From assembly GCA_002964805.2 (NCBI GenBank), contig PUDQ02000001.1, forward strand, positions 248,001-312,000: DNA of 64,000 bases. The letters are read 5' to 3'. The notes beneath the pieces were generated by a model. That model did not search any database and was not told the origin of the DNA. It saw nothing but the letters and a program-made list of their open reading frames with translations. The stretch is from Trametes villosa. Lineage: Eukaryota; Basidiomycota; Agaricomycetes; Polyporales; Polyporaceae. Of the stretch, positions 35,932 through 46,604 are shown one piece after another (positions within the stretch are counted from its first letter, which is position 1; every line of letters begins with the position of its first letter). The position numbers and the translations under genes were made by a program.

Positions 35932-36393
35932 ATGCGAAGTCTGCCCCTCGGAGTCGTAGCGCGTCTTTGCGCGCACGCCACGTTATGTATCAACACTCTT
36001 TGCACTGTATCATAGGCATACATTCAATATGACCACGCTGTAATTCACCTCGCTGTTATGGCTGCCATCTCCGCTGAGTCGTCTCATACCAAGCTGCCGC
36101 TCACCTCATCGCTGCCACTGCCTGCACGTAAGTGAGGTCGCATAGCAGCGACGGAACCGGGCACACGTCGGCGACTATCAACGGTCACGCGCTCGCGCAG
36201 TACATTCTCATGGGTAGGTAACAGGTTAGCGTTCGGTGATCTACAAGGTCAGGTCCCAACTATCGATCAACGGCGCTTTTAACAACGACCATGAGCTCCT
36301 TCTTATGCCTCCGGTCGTCGTTCGACCTTTACCCACCTGGTTCGGCGGCTGCACGCCTAGGTCGAGCAGAGCGGAGGGCTCTGTAGCCCAGGA
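35932..36393. other. Upstream region of the first intact membrane-protein copy
   Basis: From about 36005 on, this region is similar to 37645-38048, upstream of the second copy (shared blocks around GCTGTAAT, CACACGTCGG and ACTATCAACGGTCACGCGCT). The promoter was therefore duplicated together with the gene. Confidence 0.6.
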
Positions 36394-37597
36394 ATGGCTC
36401 CTCTTCTAGCGCTGGTCTTCAACTCTAGAATTCGGACGTATCTCATCTGGACCTTATTGACATGCTTATCGCGGTCTACACGGGCGACGCTCCTAAACAT
36501 CACAGTCGACGACACTCTGTTGCAATGCTCTCCAGAAAACGCGTGGAAGCTGAACCTGGAATGCATAGGCTGCAAGGGGCACCCCGACGAGCAGCTGGCG
36601 CTGAACGCGACCTGGCACGAGAGCGCTATACCGGAATCAGGAAGCGCCGTCGTCCCTACGGTCGTCTTTGATTTCCAAGGTACTCTTCAAACTCCATGAA
36701 AGGTCCCTTCCATGAGCCAATAACGTACCTAAACACTCTCTTCGCGCTAGGTGTCGCGGTGTACGTGGTATGCATCATCCCGGATGCGAGGGCCATCACC
36801 GACGGTAGCACGGACATCCACTTCGCGCTCGATGGCGAGCCCGCCGGGTCGTACACCAGGGCCGCCTCAAACGCGTCCATCGCGTACGACTACAACACCA
36901 TCGTGTACGCGAACGCGTCGCTATCCCCTGGCTTCCATGTCCTCGAGGTCATGAACGGCGTGCCCGGGTCGACAGGGTCGATCGTCCTGCTCGATCGCAT
37001 CATATACACGTACGTCCTACGTCCCACTTACTCGCTGCGTGTACCACCTCCCCTCGCCCACTCTCTCGTACTTACCCTACCGCCCGCGTTCTAGGACAGA
37101 CACGCCCGTCTCCGCGAGCTCCCCGACCGCGTCAGCGTCCGCGTCCGCCCCAGTATTCCCGAGCGCGGGCCCGACCCAAGTGGCCTCCAAGTCGTCGAGC
37201 TCCAGCAGCGTCGTACTCGACGCCGCCCTTTTCTCCGTCCTCGGCGTTCTTGTCGTGGCCGGGGCGATCGGCGGGGGGTGGCGGTGGTACAGACGGAGGC
37301 GGCGGAGCCGGCAAGTCGCGCCCTCGACGCAGTTTATGCGCGAGGTCGAGGCTGGGGCGGGGGCTGGGGTGGGCGGAACGGAGACTGTGGCAGAGCAAGG
37401 CGTTGGTTCGGGAAGTGGCGGGAATGGGAGGGCTTCCGGCGAAGGCGAGGGCGGCTCTTCGGGAGCTATAGGCGCAGCTACCGGTACGTGTCTTGGGTAT
37501 GATATGGTTGTGCGCGCCGCACTGACGTATGTCTTGTTTGCGCATGTCCACAGAGGCAGGTCCGTCGTCCGGGGTCGAGGAGGTGTCCAGGTACTAG
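36005..37597 (+). repeat. Tandem duplication, unit 1 (promoter plus gene)
   Basis: Unit 1 of a direct tandem duplication. Its partner starts near 37645 and is interrupted at 38502 by a transposon. Similarity covers the promoter, signal peptide, ectodomain and intron positions. Sequences have clearly diverged, so the duplication is not recent. Confidence 0.65.
36394..37597 (+). CDS. Single-pass membrane protein with secreted-type ectodomain, intact copy
   Basis: Unnamed fungal family; function unknown. The start at 36394 gives a signal peptide (MAPLLALVF...CLSRSTRA). The ectodomain of about 150 residues has TLLNITVDDTLLQCSPENAW, the paired cysteines CIGCKGHP, the motif LNATWHES, then VAVYVVCIIPDA, IHFALDGEPAGSY, AYDYNTIVYAN and IVLLDRIIYT; the even spacing of hydrophobic strands suggests a jelly-roll or galactose-binding-like fold. 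A Ser-rich stalk, a TM helix (ALFSVLGVLVVAGAIGGGW) and a basic stop-transfer block (WYRRRRRSRQVAPSTQF) follow, then a Gly/Glu-rich cytoplasmic tail. The last intron (GTACGT..CCACAG) joins AAT to EAGPSSGVEEVSRY, ending at TAG 37595-37597. Ligand-sensing or wall attachment would be guesses. Confidence 0.8.
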
Positions 37598-38048
37598 TGC
37601 TAGTGCCGCCGGAGGCTGTAACGAATCACACCTTCATTCAGATTGTACCATAGGATCGCGTTCAATACCAATCTAAACGCGCTGTAATCGACCTCGCTGC
37701 CAAGGCCGCTATCGCTGCGGTACCATCTCATCCAAGCCGCCGTTCACCTGCACGCAAGCGAGGTCGCATGGCGGCGACGTAGCCGGGCACACGTCGGACA
37801 CTATCAACGGTCACGCGCTTGGGCGGCCAGGACTCGACATCAAATACCATGGGCGGACTGCATCGATGATCCCAGCAGTGCTCGGTGATCTACAAGCTCA
37901 GGTCCCAACTCTCGATCAGCGGCACTTTTAACGACGCCGGTGATATAACTACATAGTACTCTCCTTCGAGCCTATGGCTCTCGTCGACGTTCGACCTTTG
38001 CTCCCGGTTTGATCGCTGCACCGGGCCCGAGGGCTCTGCAGCCCAGGA
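37598..38048. other. Upstream region of the broken membrane-protein copy
   Basis: Holds the duplicated promoter (from about 37645) described above, ending in the leader before the start at 38049. Nothing else seen. Confidence 0.5.
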
Positions 38049-38502
38049 ATGGCCCCTCTGCTGACCATGAGCTCCCTGTATCGGACGACGTATCTCATCT
38101 GGGCCATACTGACGTACTTATCGTGGTTTACGCAGGCGACGCTCCTGAACATCACCGTCGACGACACTCTGCTTCAGTACTCTCCGAACGACGCGTGGAA
38201 GGTGAATCTGGGATGCACAGACTGCAAGGGGCACCCCGACCAGCAGCTCGCGTTCAACGCGACATGGCACGAGAACGCCATTCCGGAATCAGGGAGCGCC
38301 GTCGACGTCGTCCCTACGGCTGTGGTGAATTTCGAAGGTGCCAGTCGAGCTCTGTCAAGATCCTTTTTCACGAGTTACTCACGAACCTTCGGCGTTCGCA
38401 CTTTTTGCACCGCAGGTGTCGCCGTATACGTGGTCTGCATCATTCCGGACGCCAGAGCCTCGGCCACCGACGGGCGCACGAACATACGCTTTGCGCTTGA
38501 TG
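38049..38502 (+). pseudogene. 5' half of a membrane-protein gene split by a transposon
   Basis: Start MAPLLTMSSLYRTTYL with signal peptide, then TLLNITVDDTLLQYSPNDAW, CTDCKGHP, FNATWHENAIPESGSA, one intron, and AVYVVCIIPDARASATDG to IRFALDA. The frame is then interrupted inside the ALDG motif at 38502 by the transposon end CCCAGTC. The rest of the gene lies 1.8-2.6 kb away on the opposite strand (40344-41067). Exon and intron layout match the neighbour at 36394. No stop or frameshift was noticed before the break, so inactivation is due to the rearrangement. Confidence 0.85.
38495..38502 (+). repeat. Target-site duplication GCTTGATG (outer left)
   Basis: Borders the left element on its outer side. 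Its partner is the reverse complement CATCAAGC at 41061-41068, next to the inner end of the right element. The duplication may be 7 bp if the flanking G belongs to the element. Confidence 0.75.
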
Positions 38503-40072
38503 CCCAGTCAAAACGTGCCCGAATCAGAGCGAGTTACCACGATTGCCCGCTAGAGGTGCTGATGAATCGCGGAAAATCGCTGAGATTCGTTGGTTTGAGA
38601 CTGTGGGAAACCGGTTCAGGACTGTCTGCGATTGTCTGCGATTGTCTGCGACCTCGGGCGCTAGCCCAGCTCGCCTGGCATCGTTCCGAACCCGCTCTCG
38701 CTACAATCGAATACCGAGCAATGCAATCGAATAGATATATTGTCTAGCTACGATACACGAAGACAACCGTATATAATAAACCGGAGGAACATGCCTACCG
38801 CACTTGCAGGGACTATGTCTTGTTAGTATGCGCGGCCTCGTAACTTACTACCTGCAGCAAGGGCGAGAGCGTATCGATACATCAGCTACTCGTATTTCAG
38901 CGACACGGGCTGCACAAGAGAAGCGAGACTCACGGTTGCGAGGCGTCTGGTAAGCTATGGCGTGGACTATCCGTGGCGCCCGGAGCCGCGGGGGCGAGAC
39001 GAGATGGTCGCGCGGGCGGCCTGCGACCGCATGGACCGTCGGTGTTTTGGAGTGGGCACGTTGCCTGGGAGGTCGCATTCTGCAGAGCGTCTGCGCGTGT
39101 GTCGGAGGCACGCCCAGCGCCGAGGTCGAGAGCGCGGTAAAGTCGTCGATCGCACTGGTAGCGGGTCTTGCTAACATCGTGTGCGGCGCGGTTGTCGCGC
39201 TCCAACGTGCGCGCCTTGAGAAATTCCGACTGCAGGCGACGTGCTCCGGCACCTATAGTAGTCGGCGCCGGGCGGGAGTGGAGAAACTCACCTGAGCGTC
39301 GGCGAGCGCCAAGTATACACTGCTCCCAGTGCACATAACACCCAGGCACAGCGCGGCGTAGAATATCTAGATGGCGGACCAAAGAGGAGAGCAGGGCGAG
39401 AGTAGACAATCTTCGAACCAGGTGGCGGATCGAGAGTAGACAGCGGGAGAGCGCAGCCCCAAGGACGCGCTCATGAGTACTCCGAGAGCAAGACGCAAGC
39501 GCACAGCGGCAGTCCGAGCGTCCTTGTACCCAGCGCAGAGAACAGCAAACAGAAGAGCCCAAAGCCGGACGAGAGACAGAAGACTTATAATGAGGCGCAC
39601 AAAACCTCGACGTGCAGTGACCAGACGGCGAAAGGGAAATTTTACAAGTCGACGAGCAGCGTGGTATCGGCTTCAGTTTCAAGAGCTGGCAATGATATAC
39701 TGGAGTAGAGAACCCGAAGTTTGGCAAGGATATAGCAGAGGGGAGGGACCGTGCAGGAAGGCAGAGAATAGGGAACGAGGGAGGAGGGCAGACTGTGCAA
39801 GTAGCAAGGCAGAGAGACGAGGCAATGCCAGCGCGGCTCCCTCCACATTACTAAGGGGTGGTTCCCACGACCGGACGAATCGTCCTAAATGCCTCTCATT
39901 CGCGGCCAAGACAAGACTACATACAAGAGAGATGCGAGGATCAAGACAGTCGTCGGGAGAGGTCATATAGGCGCTGATGCGAGGGGTAGACTCGCTCTGA
40001 ATCTCCCAAAATCTTAAGCGCCCCAGTCTCAATCGCACTCACTCTGCCTGAATCGGGCACGTTTTGACTGGG
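38503..40072. mobile_element. hAT-like element, left copy (1,570 bp)
   Basis: Begins CCCAGTCAAAACGTGCCCGA and ends with the reverse complement, TCGGGCACGTTTTGACTGGG; the terminal repeat is about 25 bp with one mismatch. Near the left end the subterminal motif CTGCGATTGT is repeated (about 38620-38655), a common feature of hAT transposase binding regions. No hAT transposase is recognisable, so it is probably non-autonomous. Long frames occur on both strands, including hydrophobic pieces and a plausible intron, which may be a captured host gene fragment. It is flanked by 8-bp duplications that pair with the flanks of the other copy rather than with each other (see findings). Confidence 0.8.
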
Positions 40073-40080
40073 TGTGACCC
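40073..40080 (+). repeat. Target-site duplication TGTGACCC (inner left)
   Basis: Borders the left element on its inner side. Its partner, GGGTCACA (42637-42644), borders the right element on its outer side. Confidence 0.75.
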
Positions 40081-40343
40081 CCCACGGGGAAGGCGCGGTG
40101 TGAAGGGAACGGATGCGGCACGCGTGCACGTGATCGCGCCCCTCTGAACAGCTCCTCATTACCAGAAGCTGGCTAGCTAGCTAGGTAGCTGCTCTGCACC
40201 GCAATGAACAACTGCGCACAGACAGAGCTGAGGTCGAGGCGTGCGAGACTCGATACGCGCGCATGACGCCACGAACAGTCAAGCGAAGCAGCACTGGCAG
40301 TCTCCTGCAAAACATATGACATTTGTCGCGGTCTGCAGCAGCA

Positions 40344-41067
40344 CTACTTTCTGGACACCTCCTCAACTCCGGTCGACGGCCCTGCCTCTGTTGACACGCG
40401 TAAACAAGACATACGTCAGTGAGGAGAGGACAACTATAGCATGTTCCGGACACGCACCGGTAGCTGCACTCATAGCACCCGACTGCCCCTCACCAGCTCC
40501 CGTTTCTATCCCCGCAACCGAGCCCGGCCCTGGCACAAGCTGCGCCCCGCTCTCCCCAGCCTCGACCTGGCGCATGGACTGCGTCGAGGGCACGACTTGT
40601 CGGCTCCGCTGCCTCCGACTGTACCACCTCCACCCCCCGCCGAGCGCCCCTGCCACGATGAGGACACCGAGGACGGAGAAGAGAACGGAGTAGAGCACGA
40701 CGCTCCGATTGCTCGACGACTTGGAGGCCGCTTGGGGCGGGAAGACCGGCGCGGACGCGGTCGGGGCGCTCGTGGGGGCGGTCGTGTTCGTCCTGTAATG
40801 GGCCCGGGGCCGCCGGGGTAAGTACGGGAGGAGGGGCAAGAGGCAGTGGATGTATGCGCACGGCGAGCGCGCGCGCAGGACGTACGTGTATATGATACGA
40901 TCGAGCAGGACGATCGTCCCGGTGGACCCGGGCGCGCCGTTCATGACCTCCAGGACGTGGAACCCGGAGGAGAGCGTCGTGTTCGCGTACACGATGGTGT
41001 TGTAGTCGTATGCGCTGGATCCGTTCGTGGGCGCCGCGGTGTACGACCCGGCGGGCGCGCCATCAAG
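40344..41067 (-). pseudogene. 3' half of the split membrane-protein gene, inverted
   Basis: On the minus strand the frame resumes exactly at the element border with LDGAPAGSYTAAPTNGS, then AYDYNTIVYANTTLS, IVLLDRIIYT, an intron, a stalk with TNTTAPTSAPTASAPVF, the TM helix (YSVLFSVLGVLIVAGALGGG), WYSRRQRSRQVVPSTQSMRQ, and after a last intron EAGPSTGVEEVSRK, stop at 40344-40346. These are precisely the parts missing from 38049-38502, and they match the neighbour at 36394 residue for residue in layout. The piece is therefore the same gene's 3' half turned around. Confidence 0.85.
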
Positions 41068-42637
41068 CCCAGTCAAAACGTGCCCGATTCAGGCAGAGTG
41101 AGTGCGATTGAGACTGGGGCGCTTAAGATTTTGGGAGATTCAGAGCGAGTCTACCCCTCGCATCAGCGCCTATATGACCTCTCCCGACGACTGTCTTGAT
41201 CCTCGCATCTCTCTTGTATGTAGTCTTGTCTTGGCCGCGAATGAGAGGCATTTAGGACGATTCGTCCGGTCGTGGGAACCACCCCTTAGTAATGTGGAGG
41301 GAGCCGCGCTGGCATTGCCTCGTCTCTCTGCCTTGCTACTTGCACAGTCTGCCCTCCTCCCTCGTTCCCTATTCTCTGCCTTCCTGCACGGTCCCTCCCC
41401 TCTGCTATATCCTTGCCAAACTTCGGGTTCTCTACTCCAGTATATCATTGCCAGCTCTTGAAACTGAAGCCGATACCACGCTGCTCGTCGACTTGTAAAA
41501 TTTCCCTTTCGCCGTCTGGTCACTGCACGTCGAGGTTTTGTGCGCCTCATTATAAGTCTTCTGTCTCTCGTCCGGCTTTGGGCTCTTCTGTTTGCTGTTC
41601 TCTGCGCTGGGTACAAGGACGCTCGGACTGCCGCTGTGCGCTTGCGTCTTGCTCTCGGAGTACTCATGAGCGCGTCCTTGGGGCTGCGCTCTCCCGCTGT
41701 CTACTCTCGATCCGCCACCTGGTTCGAAGATTGTCTACTCTCGCCCTGCTCTCCTCTTTGGTCCGCCATCTAGATATTCTACGCCGCGCTGTGCCTGGGT
41801 GTTATGTGCACTGGGAGCAGTGTATACTTGGCGCTCGCCGACGCTCAGGTGAGTTTCTCCACTCCCGCCCGGCGCCGACTACTATAGGTGCCGGAGCACG
41901 TCGCCTGCAGTCGGAATTTCTCAAGGCGCGCACGTTGGAGCGCGACAACCGCGCCGCACACGATGTTAGCAAGACCCGCTACCAGTGCGATCGACGACTT
42001 TACCGCGCTCTCGACCTCGGCGCTGGGCGTGCCTCCGACACACGCGCAGACGCTCTGCAGAATGCGACCTCCCAGGCAACGTGCCCACTCCAAAACACCG
42101 ACGGTCCATGCGGTCGCAGGCCGCCCGCGCGACCATCTCGTCTCGCCCCCGCGGCTCCGGGCGCCACGGATAGTCCACGCCATAGCTTACCAGACGCCTC
42201 GCAACCGTGAGTCTCGCTTCTCTTGTGCAGCCCGTGTCGCTGAAATACGAGTAGCTGATGTATCGATACGCTCTCGCCCTTGCTGCAGGTAGTAAGTTAC
42301 GAGGCCGCGCATACTAACAAGACATAGTCCCTGCAAGTGCGGTAGGCATGTTCCTCCGGTTTATTATATACGGTTGTCTTCGTGTATCGTAGCTAGACAA
42401 TATATCTATTCGATTGCATTGCTCGGTATTCGATTGTAGCGAGAGCGGGTTCGGAACGATGCCAGGCGAGCTGGGCTAGCGCCCGAGGTCGCAGACAATC
42501 GCAGACAATCGCAGACAGTCCTGAACCGGTTTCCCACAGTCTCAAACCAACGAATCTCAGCGATTTTCCGCGATTCATCAGCACCTCTAGCGGGCAATCG
42601 TGGTAACTCGCTCTGATTCGGGCACGTTTTGACTGGG
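41068..42637. mobile_element. hAT-like element, right copy in opposite orientation
   Basis: Reverse complement of the element at 38503-40072, same length. Every stretch I compared is identical, and the long open frames of the two copies translate to identical proteins. Together the copies form a palindrome with 1.57-kb arms and a 1.0-kb spacer. On the plus strand a frame with RLIISLLSLVRLWALLFAVL and, after an acceptor at about 41772, IFYAALCLGVMCTGSSVYLA suggests a captured membrane-protein fragment; this is weak. Confidence 0.8.
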
Positions 42638-42644
42638 GGTCACA
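42637..42644 (+). repeat. Target-site duplication GGGTCACA (outer right)
   Basis: Partner of TGTGACCC at 40073-40080 in reverse complement. The first G may belong to the element. Confidence 0.7.
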
Positions 42645-44403
42645 TCGGGCCCGGCGTGGGGCGGGGGGCGGGGGCGCTGTGTGCGACGGTGCACAGCTGT
42701 AAAGCCGACTTTGACTTTGACTTCTACCACCACCTACTTACTAGCGACCACACCGCCTCGAGATGGCTGCGAGCCAAGTGTTGCCTTGTTCACATCCTCG
42801 ACAGGGTGCGATGTCGCCGAGAACCCTGCTTACCGACCGCCAACCTCGAGGGCCCGGTTGGCAGGCCTCGCCTCAACGCCCTGTCCATGGCGGTGGCTTG
42901 TTAAGTGAGCATCCGGAAGTACGGGTGGTATGTTAGGTTCATGCCCTCTTTTCATTCGAGGGCTGACGACTGTCGCACATGCGTCATGATGCACGAATAG
43001 TCGTGAATAGCTGCTCCGCGCATATGTTGAAACTACAGGCTCGAGATGCGACCAGAGGCACGGACGCGTTCCACGCACGCCACCGCCCTCCGTGAACGCC
43101 TACCCGACATACGAGCACCCGAGCCGAGCTCTATTCCTGCGTGGTACTCTCATCGCCGAATGCGCTCACGGCCGTCATCGAGTGAGTTCCGCAGATCATC
43201 CATCGTCCATTCCAGGTGCGATGCAGCTGATAATCGCGAAGGAAAAACGCCTCTTCGCGCAGGGTTCCCACCCGGAGACAGCTTGTGTGCCGCCTCGCAC
43301 GCGCACCTTCGCGTTCGCTTGCATCACCGACACCCACGACACCCGGACACTTCTTTGTGGCCCCTAAGTGACGCGGTGCGGACAGCTGTTGGCCGATGGG
43401 GCATCTACGCTGTCTATATGCGCTAGTCCGCCACAGAAGACGGTCCGCCGCCAAGCTGCGTGCGGTCCCGCTGCCCCTCGGCGACCACACGGGACGCTGG
43501 TAGCCGACGACGGCACACACAGGCATACACGCTCGCCATATGCTTTGGACAGCGCAGCGACAGCCGGGTCCGCCATGCGCGTGAACGACGGGGCACATCG
43601 CAGACATACCCCCTCGTCGGGACTCGGGCCTCGGCGCGGCGCATGCCTCTTCGAACGCCCAACTGCCGCTTGGCTGCCTCCCGCACTGCAGCAGCCATGC
43701 CTGTGCGCCAACAGGCGTGTCAAGTTGACAGCAGCAGGTGATTGCACGCTGATGCGTATGGGGTGCGTGCATTGCCCGGACTTCACACGCAGACAGCGCA
43801 GAGTTAAGCTCGATCGCGGCCGCTCCGCTCAGAACCTACGGAGCCCGCTGCGGCCGTGGCGCTGCGGTCGTGCACGGAGGCTCGCCCGGGTGCGCTGCGG
43901 ACGGCGTTGAATGCACGGTGATTAACTGGTCGGGAGGCGAGCGGGAGGAGGTGCGGCGGAGTGGGAGAGCTCGAGGCGTTGGGCGGGGCGCAGCCAATCG
44001 GGACGGGCGGTGGCGGTGAGGCACGCGCACCTGCCGAAAGCGGACAGAGCCTTGGGTCGTCGCCGGGCGCCTAGCGGGGGACGACAGACAAGCTTCGTGA
44101 TGAGCAACGGGCGAGCGGGGGACGCTACTGGCTGCCTCCCACCCGGGCCTCTGCGCTGCCTGGGCCGCCGGGCACGGAGCGTCTGCCAGTGGAGAACGCC
44201 GAGGACAAGCTGCAATCGCTCCCGCGGTCGACGCCATGTCAAAGTCCCCGCCCTCCTCCCCTCCCCTCCCCTTCCTCCGCCCTCCTGCCTCCCCAGGCAC
44301 CGCCCTGCGCTGCCCTCCCTCCCCTCCTTTCCACCATACTTAATACAGCCCCTACTACGGCGGGCGGCCGCCCCGTCCCTGCCTCATAATCTCCTTCCCG
44401 GCC
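42645..44403. other. Intergenic region upstream of the long membrane-protein gene
   Basis: About 1.75 kb. Long frames overlap on both strands from 43050 to 43900 and carry no recognisable motif. A C-rich run (CCTCCCCTCCCCTCCCC) at about 44255-44275 precedes the next gene. No gene supported. Confidence 0.4.
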
Positions 44404-46604
44404 ATGCGCCCCTGCGCACGCGCGCCATTTCCGCGGCTGCTGCTCGTCTGCGCGCTCGCGTCTCCCCTCGCGCCCATCTTCGCTTCCGCGGCATTGGTTA
44501 ACGTCACCATCGACGATACACTCGGAGACGCGTCCAACGGCAACCAAATCTCCTACGAGCCGCCTAGCCTCTGGAGCGTCGGCCAGAATTGCTCGGGCTG
44601 CACCGCACACCCCGATCCCACGCTCGTGCTGGACGGAACCTGGCATGACTCGACGTACAACGAGACGCAGAGCCCGAGCGCGGTGGGGGTCGCGACTGCA
44701 GCAGCACGGTTTGAAGGTGCGTCCCTGTCCTATCGTACGCGAATGCTCCCAGCTGAATCCGTGGGATAAGGCGTTGCTGTGTACGTTTACTGCATCGTCA
44801 CCCGCTCGTTCACGTCCCCCGATGGCAACTCCGACATGAGCTTCTTCATCGACGGCGAGCAGGTAGGGCAGTTTGTCCAGGCGCCGAACGGAAACACAGC
44901 ATACGAGTACAACGTCCCCGTGTACGTCAACGAGTCGCTGCCTGCGGGTACTCACACTATCGCTATCGTGAACGGACAACTCGGAGCCAACAAGTCCCTT
45001 GTGCTCCTGGACTACATCGTCTACACGTGAGTTCTCCCCCCTCTCCACTCTATCCGCGCCTGCTGAAAATTATGCGCAGGCAAGAGCGGGCAGATCCAAG
45101 TTTACCTTTGAGTTCATCAGCGCCATCTTCCCCTTCATCTGTGGCTGCCATCGCTGCCGCGAGCGCATCTGCCTCATCTTTAGCTCCGCACCCATCCCTC
45201 GCGGCAGACACAGGATCCGTCAACTCTACACAGAAGCGCACGATCATCATCGCAGTCGCGACTGTCTGCGGCGTCATAGGACTCGCGGCGATAATCATTG
45301 CGGTTTCGTACTTTTGCCTCCGGCGACATCGAAACAGATACAGTCCACCCTCGGAGCGGGATGTCATCCCCCGGAGCCCATCCCACATTGAGGTCAACCC
45401 GGCGACAAGCGGATGGGTCGAGGGGACGTGGGCAGTGGGCGGAGATGACCAGCCACACTCCGCTGCTACACCTACGAGCCGCCTCGGCGGCGTGCTTTCT
45501 CCAGGCCAGCGCAAGATGTCCGGCCGCCGAAAACGCGGGCCCTCAGATCCCCGCACCACGCCCACCGCCGCCTCGCCCTCACCCGCGCCCTCCTCGCCCT
45601 CGCGCAGCCCACACGTGCCCCCCGCGATCCTCAGCGCGATCCCCGGGTTCCGCATGTCCCCCCGCGGCGACCCCCCAGGGAGCCCCGCGTCGAGCTCGTG
45701 GGGCACGCCCGCGAGCATGGCGCCGCCGGACTCGGCGACGTACCTGATTGCGCCGCCGTCGACCGCGTCGTCGACGTCGCACGTGAACCTGCGCGGCGCG
45801 TTCCAGGACGCGGGCGCGTCGAGCACGACGCTCGAGAGCCACCAGGCGCACCCGTTCGCGAAGGCGCACGCGGTGGAGCCGCAGGGCGTGCCGCTGGGGG
45901 TGTCGCGCTCGCGCTCGGGGACGACGCGGTCTGCTGCGGGCGCGGCTGGGCATTCGCAGTCGCGGTCGCATCCACATGCGCAGACGCATGCGTACGCGCA
46001 AGCGCAAGCGCCGCCGTCGGCGATGCCGTCGTCGTTCGCCACCCGCCCGCGCGGCTACTCGAACGAGAAAACACCGCGCTTTGCTGAGCCGCTGTCTAGC
46101 GGCACAACCTCGCCCAGCACCCCGCCAAGTGCGCCCTACACCCTCGACACCGACGAGTCGTTCCTCCCCTCCCCATCCCCCGCCGACCCGTCCCCGCTGT
46201 CATCTCTGCCAGATCATGCACCAGATCCACGACAATATCAGCAGCAACAGCAGCTACAACTCCGTCCATCCGGTTCGCAACGGCGACAGCAGCGGCAAGA
46301 GCAGTCCCTCCGCCCCTCCAACTCTCAAAGTCGACGACAACAAGAGACGTCTGTCCATCCGTCTGCCTCACAAAGCCGGCGGCGCGTCGACCCTGTCGAC
46401 CCGAGCTTCCAGCCTCCGCGCGACGAGGTCCGCCCGCTACGCGTCCGCGGAGCCGGGCTTGGTGTGCACGCGCAAACGCAGCCATCGACGCTGCTCCCGC
46501 GCGAGCACGACCGCCGCCGGCGGTACGGGGCCGTCGACGTGCCCGTCGACGCAGCGGACAGCCCGAGTCGGCCGCCATCGTACCGCGATTTAGATGGCGG
46601 TTGA
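44404..46604 (+). CDS. Single-pass membrane protein, long diverged family member
   Basis: Same architecture as the gene at 36394 but with a much longer tail. Start MRPCARAPFPRLLLVCALAS (signal peptide to FASA). The ectodomain has LVNVTIDDTLGDASNGNQIS, NCSGCTAHPD, LDGTWHDSTYNET, an intron, then VAVYVYCIVTRSFTSPDG, MSFFIDGEQVGQF, AYEYNVPVYVNESLPAG and LVLLDYIVYT. After the second intron come a Ser/Ala stalk, the TM helix (TIIIAVATVCGVIGLAAIII) and CLRRHRNRYSPPSERDVIP. The cytoplasmic tail of about 400 residues is low-complexity: Ser/Pro-rich, a His/Ala/Gln patch (HPHAQTHAYAQAQAPP), and two or three diverged repeats of LRPSxSQxRRQQxQ. Stop TGA at 46602-46604. The ectodomain has potential N-glycosylation sites. 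Function unknown; a surface sensor or wall-anchored receptor would be a guess. Confidence 0.82.

Noticed and set aside
38930..39727. 265-codon frame in the transposon (also 41413-42210) as a transposase
   Set aside because: It opens from TTG, not ATG, shows no hAT or other transposase motif, and is rich in Arg, Ser and Cys as expected for a chance frame.
38503..42637. Identical inverted arms as a pure assembly artefact
   Set aside because: The two arms have different, biologically sensible outer and inner flanks with paired 8-bp duplications, which a mis-assembly would not create; still worth long-read confirmation.
43131..43910. Overlapping frames of 140-213 codons on both strands
   Set aside because: No splice logic, no domains, Arg/Pro/Ala composition typical of GC-rich non-coding DNA.
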